Part shown: positions 1-9,725 of the stretch, one piece after another
How the letters are laid out: every line of letters starts with the position of its first letter
How positions within the stretch are numbered: position 1 is the stretch's first letter
DNA from: Fidelibacterota bacterium
Lineage (GTDB): Bacteria > Pseudomonadota > Alphaproteobacteria > Rhodospirillales > Rhodospirillaceae
Length of the DNA stretch: 64,000 bases
Reading direction: 5' to 3'
Assembly: GCA_002712165.1 (NCBI GenBank)
Contig: PASS01000054.1
Coordinates: 8,428 to 72,427, forward strand
Position numbers and translations under genes: made by a program
Notes under the pieces: model-generated
What the model was told of the DNA's origin: nothing
The model's input: only the letters and a program-made list of their open reading frames with translations
Database searches by the model: none

Positions 1-675
1 ATAGGGCTTGTTTCTGAAAATAGTGCTGCTGCTGATGCGGGCTTAATGGTGGATGATAAAATCCTTGCCATTGATGGTTCTCCGATTGACCGATTTGAGG
101 ATATTCAAAATATTGTCCAAATTGGAAATGGAGCTCCCCTAGAACTCCTTATAGAAAGAAATTTAACTGAGATTACTGTCACTTTGTCTCCGCGGTCTGT
201 CGATGGCACCGATCCCTTTGGTAATTCTGTGCGGCGCCATCTTATTGGAATTAGCGCTTCAGGAGAGACACGTGTTACGAACCTGGGACCTGTTTCGGCT
301 CTAGGTGTGGCCATTGGCCAGACCTATGAAATTATTGCAGGTACGGCCATAGCCGTTAGCCAGATGGTGTCGGGGGAACGTGGAGCAGAGGACCTTGGCG
401 GACCCATTAAAATTGCAAAATATTCAGGACAGGCAGCTAAGGCGGGAGCTGCAGGATTTATTCTTTTCATGGCGATCCTGTCAATAAACCTAGGAATTAT
501 CAATCTTTTCCCGATACCTCTGCTTGACGGCGGTCACCTGGTGTTTTACGCCATCGAGGCTTTGCGCGGTCGGCCAGTATCCGAGCAGGCCCAGGAGTGG
601 GGGATGCGTGCGGGATTAGCGTTAGTTATTGCGCTGATGGTTTTTGTAACCTGGAACGATATCGTTCATTTCTGA
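1..675 (+). CDS. rseP: RseP/YaeL site-2 intramembrane metalloprotease, C-terminal part
   Basis: The gene is cut by the left edge of the window, so only the last 224 residues are seen. The reading frame is open from base 1, ahead of the first ATG given in the ORF track. The fragment starts inside a PDZ domain (GLxxDDKILAIDGxPI-like) and then has the C-terminal membrane helices. The site-2 protease signature NLFPIPLLDGGHL supplies the aspartate that coordinates zinc; the HExxH helix lies outside the window. RseP cleaves membrane-embedded anti-sigma factors and signal-peptide remnants in the inner membrane. Its position directly before bamA is usual in Proteobacteria, so the identification is secure although the N-terminus is missing. 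Confidence 0.95.
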   Translation: MGLVSENSAAADAGLMVDDKILAIDGSPIDRFEDIQNIVQIGNGAPLELLIERNLTEITVTLSPRSVDGTDPFGNSVRRHLIGISASGETRVTNLGPVSALGVAIGQTYEIIAGTAIAVSQMVSGERGAEDLGGPIKIAKYSGQAAKAGAAGFILFMAILSINLGIINLFPIPLLDGGHLVFYAIEALRGRPVSEQAQEWGMRAGLALVIALMVFVTWNDIVHF

Positions 676-733
676 CCATCATGGCTAGTTCACACGGATA
701 GGTATCGCACAATTGTTAAGTTGGAAGATCCGT

Positions 734-3094
734 ATGAGATTGGCAGCCCAGTTATTTCAGCACCATGAGGCGCGTCAGAAAAGCTATTTGCAGCACAGCA
801 TCGCGCGATGGCCGCGTACTCTCTGGATCTTAATTCTAGGAATAATGCTGGCTGGTATACTACCTCCAAAATCGTGGTCGCAAAGTAGGAATATAGAAAC
901 GATTGGTGTCCTGGGTAGTCAGCGCATTGAGCCAGAAACAATTCGTACTTATTTGTCTGTCCGTGAAGGAGATCCATTCGATCCAGTACGAATAGATCGA
1001 TCATTAAAAAACTTATTTGCGACCGGTCTTTTTGCTGATGTCAATATTGCACAGCAAGGATCCATGCTTCTGGTTCGTGTGGTGGAGAATCCCATAATCA
1101 ATCGGATATCGGTGGAAGGTAATAAGCAAGTCGATGATGATGAGCTCGCCCCTGAAATTCAGCTCCGTCCACGCGTAGTTTATACACGAACCAAGGTACA
1201 GCAGGATGTCGACAAAATTCTTGAGTTATATAGGCGTGAAGGTCGTTTTGCTGCGCGTGTTGAGCCTAAGGTTATTGAACTACCACAAAATCGCGTGGAT
1301 GTGGTTTTTGAGGTGTCAGAGGGTCCACCAACCTATGTACGTACCATAAACTTCATCGGTAATGAGGCTTTTGATGACAACGAATTACGTGAAGTGATTC
1401 TTACAGAGGAAGAGCGTTGGTGGAAATTCTTTTCTTCAAGTGACACTTATGACCCTGATCGTATGAATTATGACCGCGAATTACTTCGACAGCATTACCT
1501 AGAAGAAGGTTATGCAGATTTTGAAGCAATTTCAGCTATAGCTGAACTCGCACCTAATCGTGAAAACTTTTATATGACTTTCACTGTTAAAGAGGGACCA
1601 CGTTACAGGCTAGATAAAGTTGATATGGAAATTTCTGTTGAAGACTTGCCACGGGAAACTCTTGAAGCTGCGATTGTTCCAGAACCTGGTGATTGGTATA
1701 ATGGTAAACAATTAGAAGAAACTATCGAAGCAGTTAGCGATGCCGCTGGTATTGCTGGCTATGCGTTCGTCGAGGTGCGACCACGCTTAAGGCGCAACAT
1801 AGAAAATCAAACTATTAGTGTCACGTTTGAGATTGCACAGGGACCACGTGTGTTTATCGAACGGGTAAACGTGACGGGCAACAACCGCACGATGGAAAAC
1901 GTAATAAGACGTGAAATGCTTTTGGTTGAAGGTGATGCATTTAATGCTGCAAAAGTTCGTCGCTCTAAAGTACGTCTCGACAATCTGGGATTTTTTAAGG
2001 AAAAGACAGTCGAAATTGATAGTACTCCTTCGGATCTATACCCGGATCGCACAATTCTTACAGCAAAGGTGGAGGAACAGAATACTGGTGAGCTAGCTTT
2101 TGGTGTCGGTTACTCAAGCACTACTGGAGCCCTTTTCGATATCGGTTATCGTGAACGCAACTTGTTAGGACGAGGGCAAGACTTGCGTGTAAATTTTAGT
2201 CTCTCTCAACAACAATCTCAGGTGAGTTTGGGATTTACTGAACCTTACTTTATGAATAGACGCTTAGCCGCGGGGGCGGACATATTTGCATCACGTACCG
2301 ACTACCAATCAGAAAGTGGCTTTACTCAAGAAAATTACGGTGGATCTGCCCGGATTGGGTTTAGTTATAATGAGTACTTATTCCAGCGATTTAATTATTC
2401 ATTACTCTGGACGAGCCTAGATGGATTAGACAACTCGACATCACAATTCGTTCAAGAACAAGCTGGCACAGCGGTTACCTCTGAGATTAGTACAACAATA
2501 GTCTATGACCGCCGAAACAATGTAATAGATCCTACCGGCGGGTTTTATGTTTCCTTATCTGGTGATTTGGCAGGTCTGGGCGGCAACGAAAGATTCGTGC
2601 GTGGTACAGTTGCTGGTGCTTATTATGCAGAACCTTTTAGTGGGTGGGTTCTCTCGGCAGAGGCTAGCGGAACATATATAGTTGGCTTAGGAGAAGAAGT
2701 TAAAATATACCAACGTTCTCAATTAGGAGGATTTTCGCTGAGAGGGTTTAGTGACTTTGGCGCGAGCCCTCGCGACGCAACAACAAGAGATGCTATCGGT
2801 GGTGATTGGATGGCCACCACAAATATTGAGCTTAGATTGCCGTTTGGTTTCTCCCCGGAAGCCGGTATTAAGGCTTATCTTTTTAATGACTGGGGAGTAA
2901 TTGGTCCGCCAAGAGACCTAAAAAAACGTGGGGTCTCGATTTTGGATTCACGTGCTATTCGTGGTGCGGCTGGTATTGGTGTCGAATGGACTTCAGTCCT
3001 GCCTATAACTGTGGATTATTCACCGTTGGTAATTAACGCTCAAAGCTTTGATCGCGTTACTCGTTTCCGAGTTAATTTTGGAACCCGTTTCTAA
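734..3094 (+). CDS. bamA: Outer membrane protein assembly factor BamA
   Basis: BamA is the central Omp85 protein that inserts beta-barrel proteins into the outer membrane. After a signal peptide (hydrophobic WILILGIMLAGIL, about residues 28-40) come five POTRA domains to about residue 430. A 16-strand barrel follows, ending in the aromatic residue expected of an outer-membrane protein (...FGTRF). The Omp85 loop-6 motif is seen as GGFSLRGFSDFG. The ORF track begins at a TTG (713). I prefer the ATG at 734, which has GGAAG 6 bases upstream and still leaves the whole signal peptide; this gives 786 residues. The gene lies 58 bp after rseP and 13 bp before skp, as in many Gram-negative bacteria. 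Confidence 0.97.
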   Translation: MRLAAQLFQHHEARQKSYLQHSIARWPRTLWILILGIMLAGILPPKSWSQSRNIETIGVLGSQRIEPETIRTYLSVREGDPFDPVRIDRSLKNLFATGLFADVNIAQQGSMLLVRVVENPIINRISVEGNKQVDDDELAPEIQLRPRVVYTRTKVQQDVDKILELYRREGRFAARVEPKVIELPQNRVDVVFEVSEGPPTYVRTINFIGNEAFDDNELREVILTEEERWWKFFSSSDTYDPDRMNYDRELLRQHYLEEGYADFEAISAIAELAPNRENFYMTFTVKEGPRYRLDKVDMEISVEDLPRETLEAAIVPEPGDWYNGKQLEETIEAVSDAAGIAGYAFVEVRPRLRRNIENQTISVTFEIAQGPRVFIERVNVTGNNRTMENVIRREMLLVEGDAFNAAKVRRSKVRLDNLGFFKEKTVEIDSTPSDLYPDRTILTAKVEEQNTGELAFGVGYSSTTGALFDIGYRERNLLGRGQDLRVNFSLSQQQSQVSLGFTEPYFMNRRLAAGADIFASRTDYQSESGFTQENYGGSARIGFSYNEYLFQRFNYSLLWTSLDGLDNSTSQFVQEQAGTAVTSEISTTIVYDRRNNVIDPTGGFYVSLSGDLAGLGGNERFVRGTVAGAYYAEPFSGWVLSAEASGTYIVGLGEEVKIYQRSQLGGFSLRGFSDFGASPRDATTRDAIGGDWMATTNIELRLPFGFSPEAGIKAYLFNDWGVIGPPRDLKKRGVSILDSRAIRGAAGIGVEWTSVLPITVDYSPLVINAQSFDRVTRFRVNFGTRF

Positions 3095-3107
3095 ATAGAG
3101 GTACCCG

Positions 3108-3740
3108 ATGAAGACTATTGAAAAAAAATATACCTTTCTCACAGTATTAACTGTAACCGCAGTCATGATTTCTTTACTTGTGCCAAATTCGACTGCGAAT
3201 GCGCAGGCTGAGAATCTGCCCGTTCCAGTCATTGGAGTTGTAGACACTGACCTCATACTACAAGAGTCTTTGGCGGCAAAGGGTGTGCGGCTTGAGCGCG
3301 ATAAATACGCTAACCAGTACCAAACACAAGTTAAGGATACTGAGGAACAGCTCCGCTCCGAAGATCAGGAGTTGTCGCAGCAACGTGGCGTTCTTGCACC
3401 AGAGGTCTTTCAGCAGCGTGCACAAGCCTTTCAGCAGAAGCTTGCTGACTTTCAGACACAATTGCAGGATAAACAAGGACGATTGGATTTTGCCTTTCAA
3501 CAAGCCATGCAGGAAATTGGAAATACTATTATGGTTGTTTCCAGTGAGATCGCAAAAGAACGAGGTATAAATGCGGTGATGGCCCGCAGTCAGTTAATGA
3601 TATTTGATCCATCAATGGATATCACTAAGCCAGTTCTGGATAAACTGAACGAGCGGTTAGGCACGGTAGTATTCCAAAACCCTGAAACCTTGCAAAGACA
3701 GGGTGCAGACGGTGCCGCAGCCTCTGGGAACCTGCAGTAA
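3108..3740 (+). CDS. skp: Skp/OmpH-family periplasmic chaperone
   Basis: A 210-residue secreted protein. The signal peptide (about residues 1-33) ends near STANAQA, and is followed by the short beta strand VIGVVDTDLIL that starts Skp proteins. A long Gln/Glu-rich helical stretch (about residues 60-150) matches the coiled-coil tentacles, and a final strand has VMARSQLMIFDPSMDIT. Skp trimers hold unfolded outer-membrane proteins between the Sec translocon and BamA, which fits its place right after bamA. The helical region is low in sequence conservation, so the call rests on size, layout and context together. An AGAGG ribosome site stands before the ATG. Confidence 0.9.
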   Translation: MKTIEKKYTFLTVLTVTAVMISLLVPNSTANAQAENLPVPVIGVVDTDLILQESLAAKGVRLERDKYANQYQTQVKDTEEQLRSEDQELSQQRGVLAPEVFQQRAQAFQQKLADFQTQLQDKQGRLDFAFQQAMQEIGNTIMVVSSEIAKERGINAVMARSQLMIFDPSMDITKPVLDKLNERLGTVVFQNPETLQRQGADGAAASGNLQ

Positions 3741-3760
3741 TCAACCGGACGATATAGAAT

Positions 3761-4777
3761 ATGCCCGATCCACGGTTTTATAACCGCTCCGGGCCTTTCA
3801 CGTTGAAAGATCTGGCAGCTAGGTGCCACGCTGATCTTGCTGAGACAGCGTTATCTGATCAGCTTGTACACGATATTAGCACCATAGGCGATGCTGGTGC
3901 TGAGGATATCGTCTATGTATCTGATGCTTCTTATCTAGAGTCATTCTCTTTGAGTCGATGTGGTGCAGTCGTGATCTCTCGAGATTTTTTATCCGAAATT
4001 TCAAGCAACGTGCCCTCTATTGTTACGAATCAACCGAAGCTAGTGTTTGCGCAGATTGCAGCAGCTTTCTATCCTGATTCATTGAATATACCGTTAGATC
4101 AGGAAATTGCGGTTTCTCCTGATGCATCTATTGGTTCAAAAGTGCATATTGCGCCGGGAGTTGTTATTGGTCCAAAAGCTGAGATAGGTGAGGGGACATA
4201 TTTAGGAGCGAATTCTACTATTGGTCCAGGAGTCACTCTCGGTGAACATTGTGTTGTTGGTGCAAATGTGGCGGTTAATTACGCTATAATTGGTGATAGG
4301 GTTAGTATTTCTGCAGGTAGTCAGATTGGGCAAGAGGGGTTTGGTTTTTTCCCCTCTAAGACAGGTCATCAAAAAATTCCTCAATTAGGACGGGTTATCA
4401 TAAATGATGATGTGGATATCGGTGCTAATTCTACCGTAGATAGAGGATCGCTGGGCGATACGAAAATCGGAGCTGGAACCAAAATCGATAATCTGGTTCA
4501 GATTGGGCATAACGCAGAGATTGGGCGCGAGTGCATTATCGTAGCTCATGTCGGTATCTCCGGTAGCTGTAAAATAGGCAATAAAGTTATAATTGGCGGG
4601 CAGGCGGGCCTTGCTAACCATGTCACTGTTGGGGATGGTGCTCAAATAGCCGCAAAATCAGGTATAATGCGCGACGTTCTCGCCGGCAAAGCTGTTATGG
4701 GATATCCTGCAAAAGCTATTCAGCAGTTTTGGCGTGAGGTAACAGTATTGTCGCGGTTGACCAAACGACCCGACTAA
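3761..4777 (+). CDS. lpxD: UDP-3-O-acylglucosamine N-acyltransferase LpxD
   Basis: LpxD adds the second (N-linked) hydroxyacyl chain from acyl-ACP to UDP-3-O-acylglucosamine, the third step of lipid A synthesis. Residues 1-100 form the uridine-binding domain. Residues about 110-310 are left-handed beta-helix hexapeptide repeats (for example [10 protein letters not shown] and [15 protein letters not shown]). The catalytic histidine is in VQIGHN, at about residue 250. The length of 338 residues is normal. The gene begins 20 bp after skp and is followed by fabZ and lpxA, the standard lipid A cluster. Confidence 0.97.
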   Translation: MPDPRFYNRSGPFTLKDLAARCHADLAETALSDQLVHDISTIGDAGAEDIVYVSDASYLESFSLSRCGAVVISRDFLSEISSNVPSIVTNQPKLVFAQIAAAFYPDSLNIPLDQEIAVSPDASIGSKVHIAPGVVIGPKAEIGEGTYLGANSTIGPGVTLGEHCVVGANVAVNYAIIGDRVSISAGSQIGQEGFGFFPSKTGHQKIPQLGRVIINDDVDIGANSTVDRGSLGDTKIGAGTKIDNLVQIGHNAEIGRECIIVAHVGISGSCKIGNKVIIGGQAGLANHVTVGDGAQIAAKSGIMRDVLAGKAVMGYPAKAIQQFWREVTVLSRLTKRPD

Positions 4778-4836
4778 TTCTAAATGTCGTTGACTTTTAG
4801 TGAAGTATCTACGGGTACTATTGTGAGGGCCTGGCC

Positions 4837-5304
4837 ATGGAGCGACAAACGAGTAGCGAGAGCGGTATAACTATCGATATTCATCGTATTGTCGAAATGA
4901 TTCCGCATCGCTATCCATTTTTATTAATTGATCGTCTGACAGATGTTGTTCCAGGTGAATCTGCCGTTGGAATGAAGAATGTCAGCTACAATGAGCCTTT
5001 CTTTCAAGGACATTTTCCAAGCCGACCAGTTATGCCCGGTGTACTGATTGTGGAAGCGATGGCTCAAACGGCAGCAGTGATAGTTGTGGCGTCTTTGGGA
5101 GACTCTGCGGAGGGGAAACTTGTTTATTTTATGTCGATTGATAATGCCCGTTTTCGTAAACCGGTAGAACCTGGAGACCAGCTTCGCCTTGTTTGTAAAA
5201 AGGAGCGTCAGCGTGGGGGTGTGTGGAAATTTAATGGTGAAGCCCTAGTGGGCAATACGGTCGTGGCTGAAGCTACTTATACAGCTATGATTATGGATAG
5301 TTAA
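4837..5304 (+). CDS. fabZ: 3-hydroxyacyl-ACP dehydratase FabZ
   Basis: FabZ dehydrates 3-hydroxyacyl-ACP in fatty acid elongation and thereby competes with LpxA and LpxD for the same hydroxyacyl-ACP pool. This is the usual explanation for its place inside the lpx cluster. The hot-dog fold signature is plain: PHRYPFLLIDR, then GHFPSRPVMPG with catalytic His59, and VEAMAQ with catalytic Glu73. At 155 residues it is of normal length. The start ATG at 4837 lies 59 bp after lpxD. Confidence 0.97.
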   Translation: MERQTSSESGITIDIHRIVEMIPHRYPFLLIDRLTDVVPGESAVGMKNVSYNEPFFQGHFPSRPVMPGVLIVEAMAQTAAVIVVASLGDSAEGKLVYFMSIDNARFRKPVEPGDQLRLVCKKERQRGGVWKFNGEALVGNTVVAEATYTAMIMDS

Positions 5305-5324
5305 TTCGTTTAGCGGTCTTATTA

Positions 5325-6146
5325 GTGGACACTTCTCCCCAAATAGAACGTATCCATTCAACTGCGCTGGTGGACAAGAGGGCGCAGTTAGGAAGCGGTG
5401 TGGATATAGGCCCTTACTGCGTGGTGGGTCCAAATGTAATATTGGATGATGGAGTACGGCTGATATCTCATGTTGTAGTTGATGGGTGCACCAAAATCGG
5501 CGCCCGTACGATTCTTCATCCTTTTTCTTCGCTCGGTACAGCCCCCCAACATTTGCATAACAAAGGTGAAATGGCGCAATTAAGCATTGGCCAAAACAAT
5601 ATAATTCGCGAACACGTGACATTGCATGTGGGTACAGAAGATGGGCGAATGGAAACGAAAGTAGGGGATCATTGCTTTTTTATGGTGGGGTCCCATGTAG
5701 CGCATGACTGCATTATTGGTGATAATGTAATTCTTACTAATAGTGTGGCATTGGGTGGGCACGTGACTGTGGGTGACTATGCGGTCATCGGTGGGCTAAC
5801 AGGCGTGCATCAGTATGTTAGGATTGGCAAGCATTCAATGGTAGGAGGCTTATCTGGTGTAGAAAAGGATGTCATTCCCTACGCCTTAGCTATGGGCAAC
5901 CGTGCCAAGTTAACTGGTCTTAATATTGTTGGTTTGCGTCGGCGAGGATTCTCCCGGAGTGATATTCGAAGCTTGAGGACGGCTTATGGCCTTCTATTTT
6001 CTCAAGGCGGGACTTTGAGTGAGCGTTTGAAAGAGGTAGCCGATTTGTTCTCTGATCACGCAGGCGTGATGGAGATCATAAATTTTATTCGTGAGGACTC
6101 CTCTCGGCCTATTTGTACCCCTGCCATAAACGGTAATGGTGGGTGA
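5325..6146 (+). CDS. lpxA: UDP-N-acetylglucosamine O-acyltransferase LpxA
   Basis: LpxA catalyses the first committed step of lipid A synthesis, moving a 3-hydroxyacyl chain from ACP to UDP-GlcNAc. The N-terminal two thirds are hexapeptide-repeat beta-helix (VDIGPYCVVGPNVILDDG and following). The catalytic histidine is in GSHVAHDC, about residue 127. The helical C-terminus (about residues 195-260) with GLNIVGLRRRGFS is typical. Translation starts at a GTG 20 bp after fabZ, since there is no earlier ATG in frame. The 273-residue length is normal. Confidence 0.97.
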   Translation: MDTSPQIERIHSTALVDKRAQLGSGVDIGPYCVVGPNVILDDGVRLISHVVVDGCTKIGARTILHPFSSLGTAPQHLHNKGEMAQLSIGQNNIIREHVTLHVGTEDGRMETKVGDHCFFMVGSHVAHDCIIGDNVILTNSVALGGHVTVGDYAVIGGLTGVHQYVRIGKHSMVGGLSGVEKDVIPYALAMGNRAKLTGLNIVGLRRRGFSRSDIRSLRTAYGLLFSQGGTLSERLKEVADLFSDHAGVMEIINFIREDSSRPICTPAINGNGG

Positions 6147-6176
6147 CTCGTATCCATGGCGAGCGGAACTACTAAT

Positions 6177-7010
6177 ATGAAACTTGGAATTATCGCAGGT
6201 GGAGGGGCCCTGCCTGGATTGCTCGCTTCAGCATGCGCAGACTCCGATCGTGCATCATATATACTGGCTTTGACAGGATTCGCAGAAGAGAAACGCATGC
6301 CACGCCCCCCTGATGCTTGGGTGCAACTTGGCGAAGTGGGCAAAGGTTTACAGATTTTACGACAGGCCGGGGTTAAAGACGTAGTCATGGCAGGGTCAGT
6401 GGTGCGACCCCCATTGAGAAATATGAAAACAGATATTAAAGGAGCTGCTTTGCTAGCAAGGGTTGTTGGAAGAACTTTCGGTGATGATCGAATATTGACT
6501 GCTGTTATTGCGGAAATCGAGAGCGAGGGCTTTCGAGTGGTTGGTATTGACAGCATTTTAAAAACTTTACTAGCGGAGGCTGGGCCTTTGGGTAGTCACT
6601 TACCAGATCCTGTAGCCGCCCAAGATATTGTGCGGGGATTTGAGGTAGCCCGATCCCTAGGTGCAGCTGATGTTGGCCAAGCTGTAGTCGTGCAAGAGGG
6701 AATTGTATTGGGCGTTGAAGCTGCAGAGGGCACTGATGCACTTTTAGCTCGATGCTTTGATTTGCGCCAAGCAGGCCTAGGTGGCGTGTTGATCAAAGCA
6801 AAAAAACCTCAACAGGAAAGGCGTGCCGACCTTCCAACTATAGGAGTTGATACTATTAAAAACGCACACGCGGCCGGTTTGAGGGGAATTGCAATTGAGG
6901 CTGGCCACGCGCTTATTATTGATAAGTCATCTGTTTCAGCGCTCGCTGATGACCTAGGAATATTTGTTGTAGGACATACTGACTGCAATTCTGAGGTTGG
7001 CATTGGATAA
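6177..7010 (+). CDS. lpxI: UDP-2,3-diacylglucosamine pyrophosphatase LpxI
   Basis: LpxI (formerly DUF1009) hydrolyses UDP-2,3-diacylglucosamine to lipid X. It is the alphaproteobacterial replacement for LpxH, which is not seen in this window. The N-terminus LGIIAGGGALPGLLA is the family hallmark. The C-terminal half has GVLIKAKKPQQERRADLPTIG, followed by GIAIEAGHALI. The track starts at ATG 6156, but the ATG at 6177 starts directly before the conserved LGIIAGGG strand, and I use that one (277 residues). Its end overlaps or nearly touches lpxB, which points to translational coupling. Confidence 0.95.
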   Translation: MKLGIIAGGGALPGLLASACADSDRASYILALTGFAEEKRMPRPPDAWVQLGEVGKGLQILRQAGVKDVVMAGSVVRPPLRNMKTDIKGAALLARVVGRTFGDDRILTAVIAEIESEGFRVVGIDSILKTLLAEAGPLGSHLPDPVAAQDIVRGFEVARSLGAADVGQAVVVQEGIVLGVEAAEGTDALLARCFDLRQAGLGGVLIKAKKPQQERRADLPTIGVDTIKNAHAAGLRGIAIEAGHALIIDKSSVSALADDLGIFVVGHTDCNSEVGIG

Positions 7011-7020
7011 GAAGAGCACT

Positions 7021-8184
7021 GTGCCTCTAATTTATATTGTCGCGTGCGAATCCTCGGGCGACCATATAGGTGCACTTCTAATTAAAGCGCTGAAGGCCAA
7101 AGCAGACGGAAAAGTTAGTTTTGCTGGAATCGGTGGGGAGCAAATGGTAGATGCAGGGCTTGGCCGCCTTTTTGACCCTAAGGAATTGGCTCTAATTGGG
7201 ATCTTTGAAGTCTTGCCGAAAGCTCCTTTAGTACTTCGGCGAGTTTCCAAAGTTCTAAAAGATATAGAGTTAAAGCAACCTGATATTTTGGTAACCATAG
7301 ACTCATGGGGTTTTACTGGCAGAATTCATCAACACTTAGCTCGTAAGGGGAGTACTATCCCTAGGCTGCGCTATGTTGCACCACAGGTTTGGGCCTGGCG
7401 GCCAGGGCGCGCAAAGCAATTATCACAGTGGATTCACCATCTCTTAGCCCTACTGCCTTTTGAGCCAAAGTATTTTACGCCCCACGGTCTACCTACGACT
7501 TGGGTAGGTCACCCAGCTGTAGAGAGTGGGTTTGACGGTGGCGATGGTCTTTCGTTTAGAAATCGCTACGGTATTAAGACCAGTCAAACAGTGATTGGTC
7601 TTTTGCCAGGCAGCCGGCGGAGCGAAGTATCGCGATTGCTACCAGTATTCTGTGAAACCATTATTCGGTTATCACAGAATCACTCCGATATTCATATTGT
7701 ATTGCCTACCGTTGAAGCCGTAGCTGATATTGTCTCAAATAGAGTACAACGATTGCCAGATAATGGTTTAACTATAGTTACACATAATAACGAGCGCCGC
7801 GATGCCTTCGCCGCGATGGATGTCGCTATTGCAGCCTCTGGGACCGTCTCTCTTGAGCTTGCTGTTGCATTGGTACCTCATGTTGTCGCCTATCAGGTGA
7901 ATGTACTATCCGCATTAGCATTTCGTTATCTAGCAAGAACAACACGTGTTAATCTTGTAAATATTCTCCTAGGGCGTGATTCAATACCCGAAAGGCTACA
8001 ATCGCAGTGCAGTGCGAGTGTTTTATCTGAAGATATCAGTATTCTCCTTAAAGACGAATCGGCCCGCGTTGCTCAGCATTCAGATTTTATAGAGGTTAGA
8101 AAACAACTTTCTCCATCAGGTAAGCTGCCCAGCCACGCAGCGGCTGAAGTTATCATTTCTCTTGTTGGCGCATCGGCGAAATGA
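7021..8184 (+). CDS. lpxB: Lipid-A-disaccharide synthase LpxB
   Basis: LpxB is a GT19 glycosyltransferase that joins lipid X and UDP-2,3-diacylglucosamine into the lipid A disaccharide on the inner membrane. Seen motifs are IYIVACESSGDHIGA at the start, YVAPQVWAWRPGR near residue 125, and LLPGSRRSEV near residue 195. The C-terminal half has AIAASGTVSLELA. Three non-ATG starts are possible: TTG 6997 (overlapping lpxI by 14 bp), TTG 7003 and GTG 7021. I chose GTG 7021 because homologues begin only a few residues before the IYIVA strand, but coupling to lpxI would favour an earlier start. It closes the envelope operon and faces gltA. Confidence 0.95.
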   Translation: MPLIYIVACESSGDHIGALLIKALKAKADGKVSFAGIGGEQMVDAGLGRLFDPKELALIGIFEVLPKAPLVLRRVSKVLKDIELKQPDILVTIDSWGFTGRIHQHLARKGSTIPRLRYVAPQVWAWRPGRAKQLSQWIHHLLALLPFEPKYFTPHGLPTTWVGHPAVESGFDGGDGLSFRNRYGIKTSQTVIGLLPGSRRSEVSRLLPVFCETIIRLSQNHSDIHIVLPTVEAVADIVSNRVQRLPDNGLTIVTHNNERRDAFAAMDVAIAASGTVSLELAVALVPHVVAYQVNVLSALAFRYLARTTRVNLVNILLGRDSIPERLQSQCSASVLSEDISILLKDESARVAQHSDFIEVRKQLSPSGKLPSHAAAEVIISLVGASAK

Positions 8185-8254
8185 ATTACATTCTAGATGC
8201 TCAGAGGAGTTGAAGCGCTGCTAGTGCGTCAGCCATTCTTTGAACAAACAAAAA

Positions 8255-9613
8255 CTAAGTACGTTGTTCGAGTGTTAAAAACTTACGCTTGGTTTCGCCC
8301 GTATAAAGCTGTCGCGGCCGACCAATCTTTTGTAGAGGGTCGCCAATCATCTCTTGCCACTGGGCTATCCACCCTGTAGTTCGCGCTAAGGCAAACAAAG
8401 CCGTGAACATGGTAACGGGTATACCCATCGCTTGGAAAATTATTCCCGAATAAAAATCGACATTAGGATATAGCTTTTTTTCGATGAAATAATCATCTTC
8501 GAGAGCTATACGCTCAAGTTCCATTGCAATGTCAAGGAGTGGATTGTTTTTTATTCCAAGTTCTTCCAAGACCTCGTGGCAGGGACGTGACATTATCCGA
8601 GCTCGTGGATCATAGTTTTTATAAACTCGGTGGCCAAAACCCATCAGCCGGAATGGGTCGTCTTTATCTTTGGCCCGTTTGACGAACTCGGGAATATGAT
8701 TTTTATTTCCGATCTCATTGAGCATAGTGAGCACTGCCTCATTTGCGCCACCATGAGCCGGTCCCCATAGAGAAGCTATGCCTGCTGCGATGCAGGCGAA
8801 TGGATTTGCTCCAGATGAGCCTGCAAGTCGTACAGTTGAAGTCGAGGCGTTTTGCTCATGATCTGCATGAAGAATGAGAATGCGGTCCATCGCTTTAGCT
8901 AGTGTTGGACTGACTTTGTAAGACTCACAAGGAGTCGCAAACATCATATGCAAGAAGTTCTCGGCATATCCTAAGTCATTACGAGGATAGATAAACGGCT
9001 GACCAAGTGAGTACTTGAACGCCCACGCGGCAATCGTGGGCATTTTAGCAATTAGTCGGTAAGAGGAGACCATACGATGCTCAGGATTATTAATATCTAA
9101 GCTGTCGTGATAAAAAGCTGATAGTGCCCCTACCACGCCACACATAATGGCCATAGGGTGCCCATCGCGCCTAAAACCAGAATAAAAATTATGAAATTGT
9201 TCATGGAGCATGGAGTGGTATGTAATATCGTGCTCGAACTGGCGTTTTTGACTAGAATTAGGAAGTTCACCATTAAGCATTAAATAGGCGACTTCTTCGA
9301 AGTTACACTTTTCAGCAAGGTCTTCGATGGGATACCCACGGTGCAGAAGAATGCCTTTACCGCCATCAATATAGGTGATTTTTGAATCACAGCTGCCAGT
9401 GGATGTGAATCCAGGGTCATAGGTGAACATGCCGGTTTCAGAATAGAATTTTCGTATGTCAACGACATCGGGACCCGTGGCACCTTCAAGCACAGGAAAA
9501 GACCAAGATTGATCAGTCTGATTATCTTTCAGTGTGACGGTTTTTGATCGTTTCGTTTTGGGGGCGGTCTTTGGCTGAGTTGTCATTGCCACTGTGCGTG
9601 CCTTTCCTTGCAT
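8255..9613 (-). CDS. gltA: Citrate synthase, type II
   Basis: The enzyme condenses oxaloacetate and acetyl-CoA at the entry to the TCA cycle. It is about 450 residues long, the length of the hexameric Gram-negative type. Catalytic regions are visible: [20 protein letters not shown] around the first active-site histidine, [15 protein letters not shown] around the second, and the aspartate in NVDFYSGII. The N-terminal 30 residues are lysine/threonine-rich and lie outside the conserved domain. A second ATG nine codons in (9586) is possible. It is convergent with lpxB across 70 bp in which I see no clear terminator. Citrate synthase next to lpxB and gltX is usual in alphaproteobacteria. Confidence 0.97.
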   Translation of the reverse strand: MQGKARTVAMTTQPKTAPKTKRSKTVTLKDNQTDQSWSFPVLEGATGPDVVDIRKFYSETGMFTYDPGFTSTGSCDSKITYIDGGKGILLHRGYPIEDLAEKCNFEEVAYLMLNGELPNSSQKRQFEHDITYHSMLHEQFHNFYSGFRRDGHPMAIMCGVVGALSAFYHDSLDINNPEHRMVSSYRLIAKMPTIAAWAFKYSLGQPFIYPRNDLGYAENFLHMMFATPCESYKVSPTLAKAMDRILILHADHEQNASTSTVRLAGSSGANPFACIAAGIASLWGPAHGGANEAVLTMLNEIGNKNHIPEFVKRAKDKDDPFRLMGFGHRVYKNYDPRARIMSRPCHEVLEELGIKNNPLLDIAMELERIALEDDYFIEKKLYPNVDFYSGIIFQAMGIPVTMFTALFALARTTGWIAQWQEMIGDPLQKIGRPRQLYTGETKRKFLTLEQRT

Positions 9614-9725
9614 GTTCGCCTAAACTGTATTTTCCGGCTTATAGCCCTCTATGCTGCGGCGCGTTTAAAGCACTATACTGAAAAGTCTTTCTAAATCAAT
9701 CTATGCGAGTAATTAGTGTGCCCCC

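Noticed and set aside
8197-8379. 60-codon + strand ORF after lpxB
   Set aside because: Its second half is antisense to the gltA end, and no family features are present.
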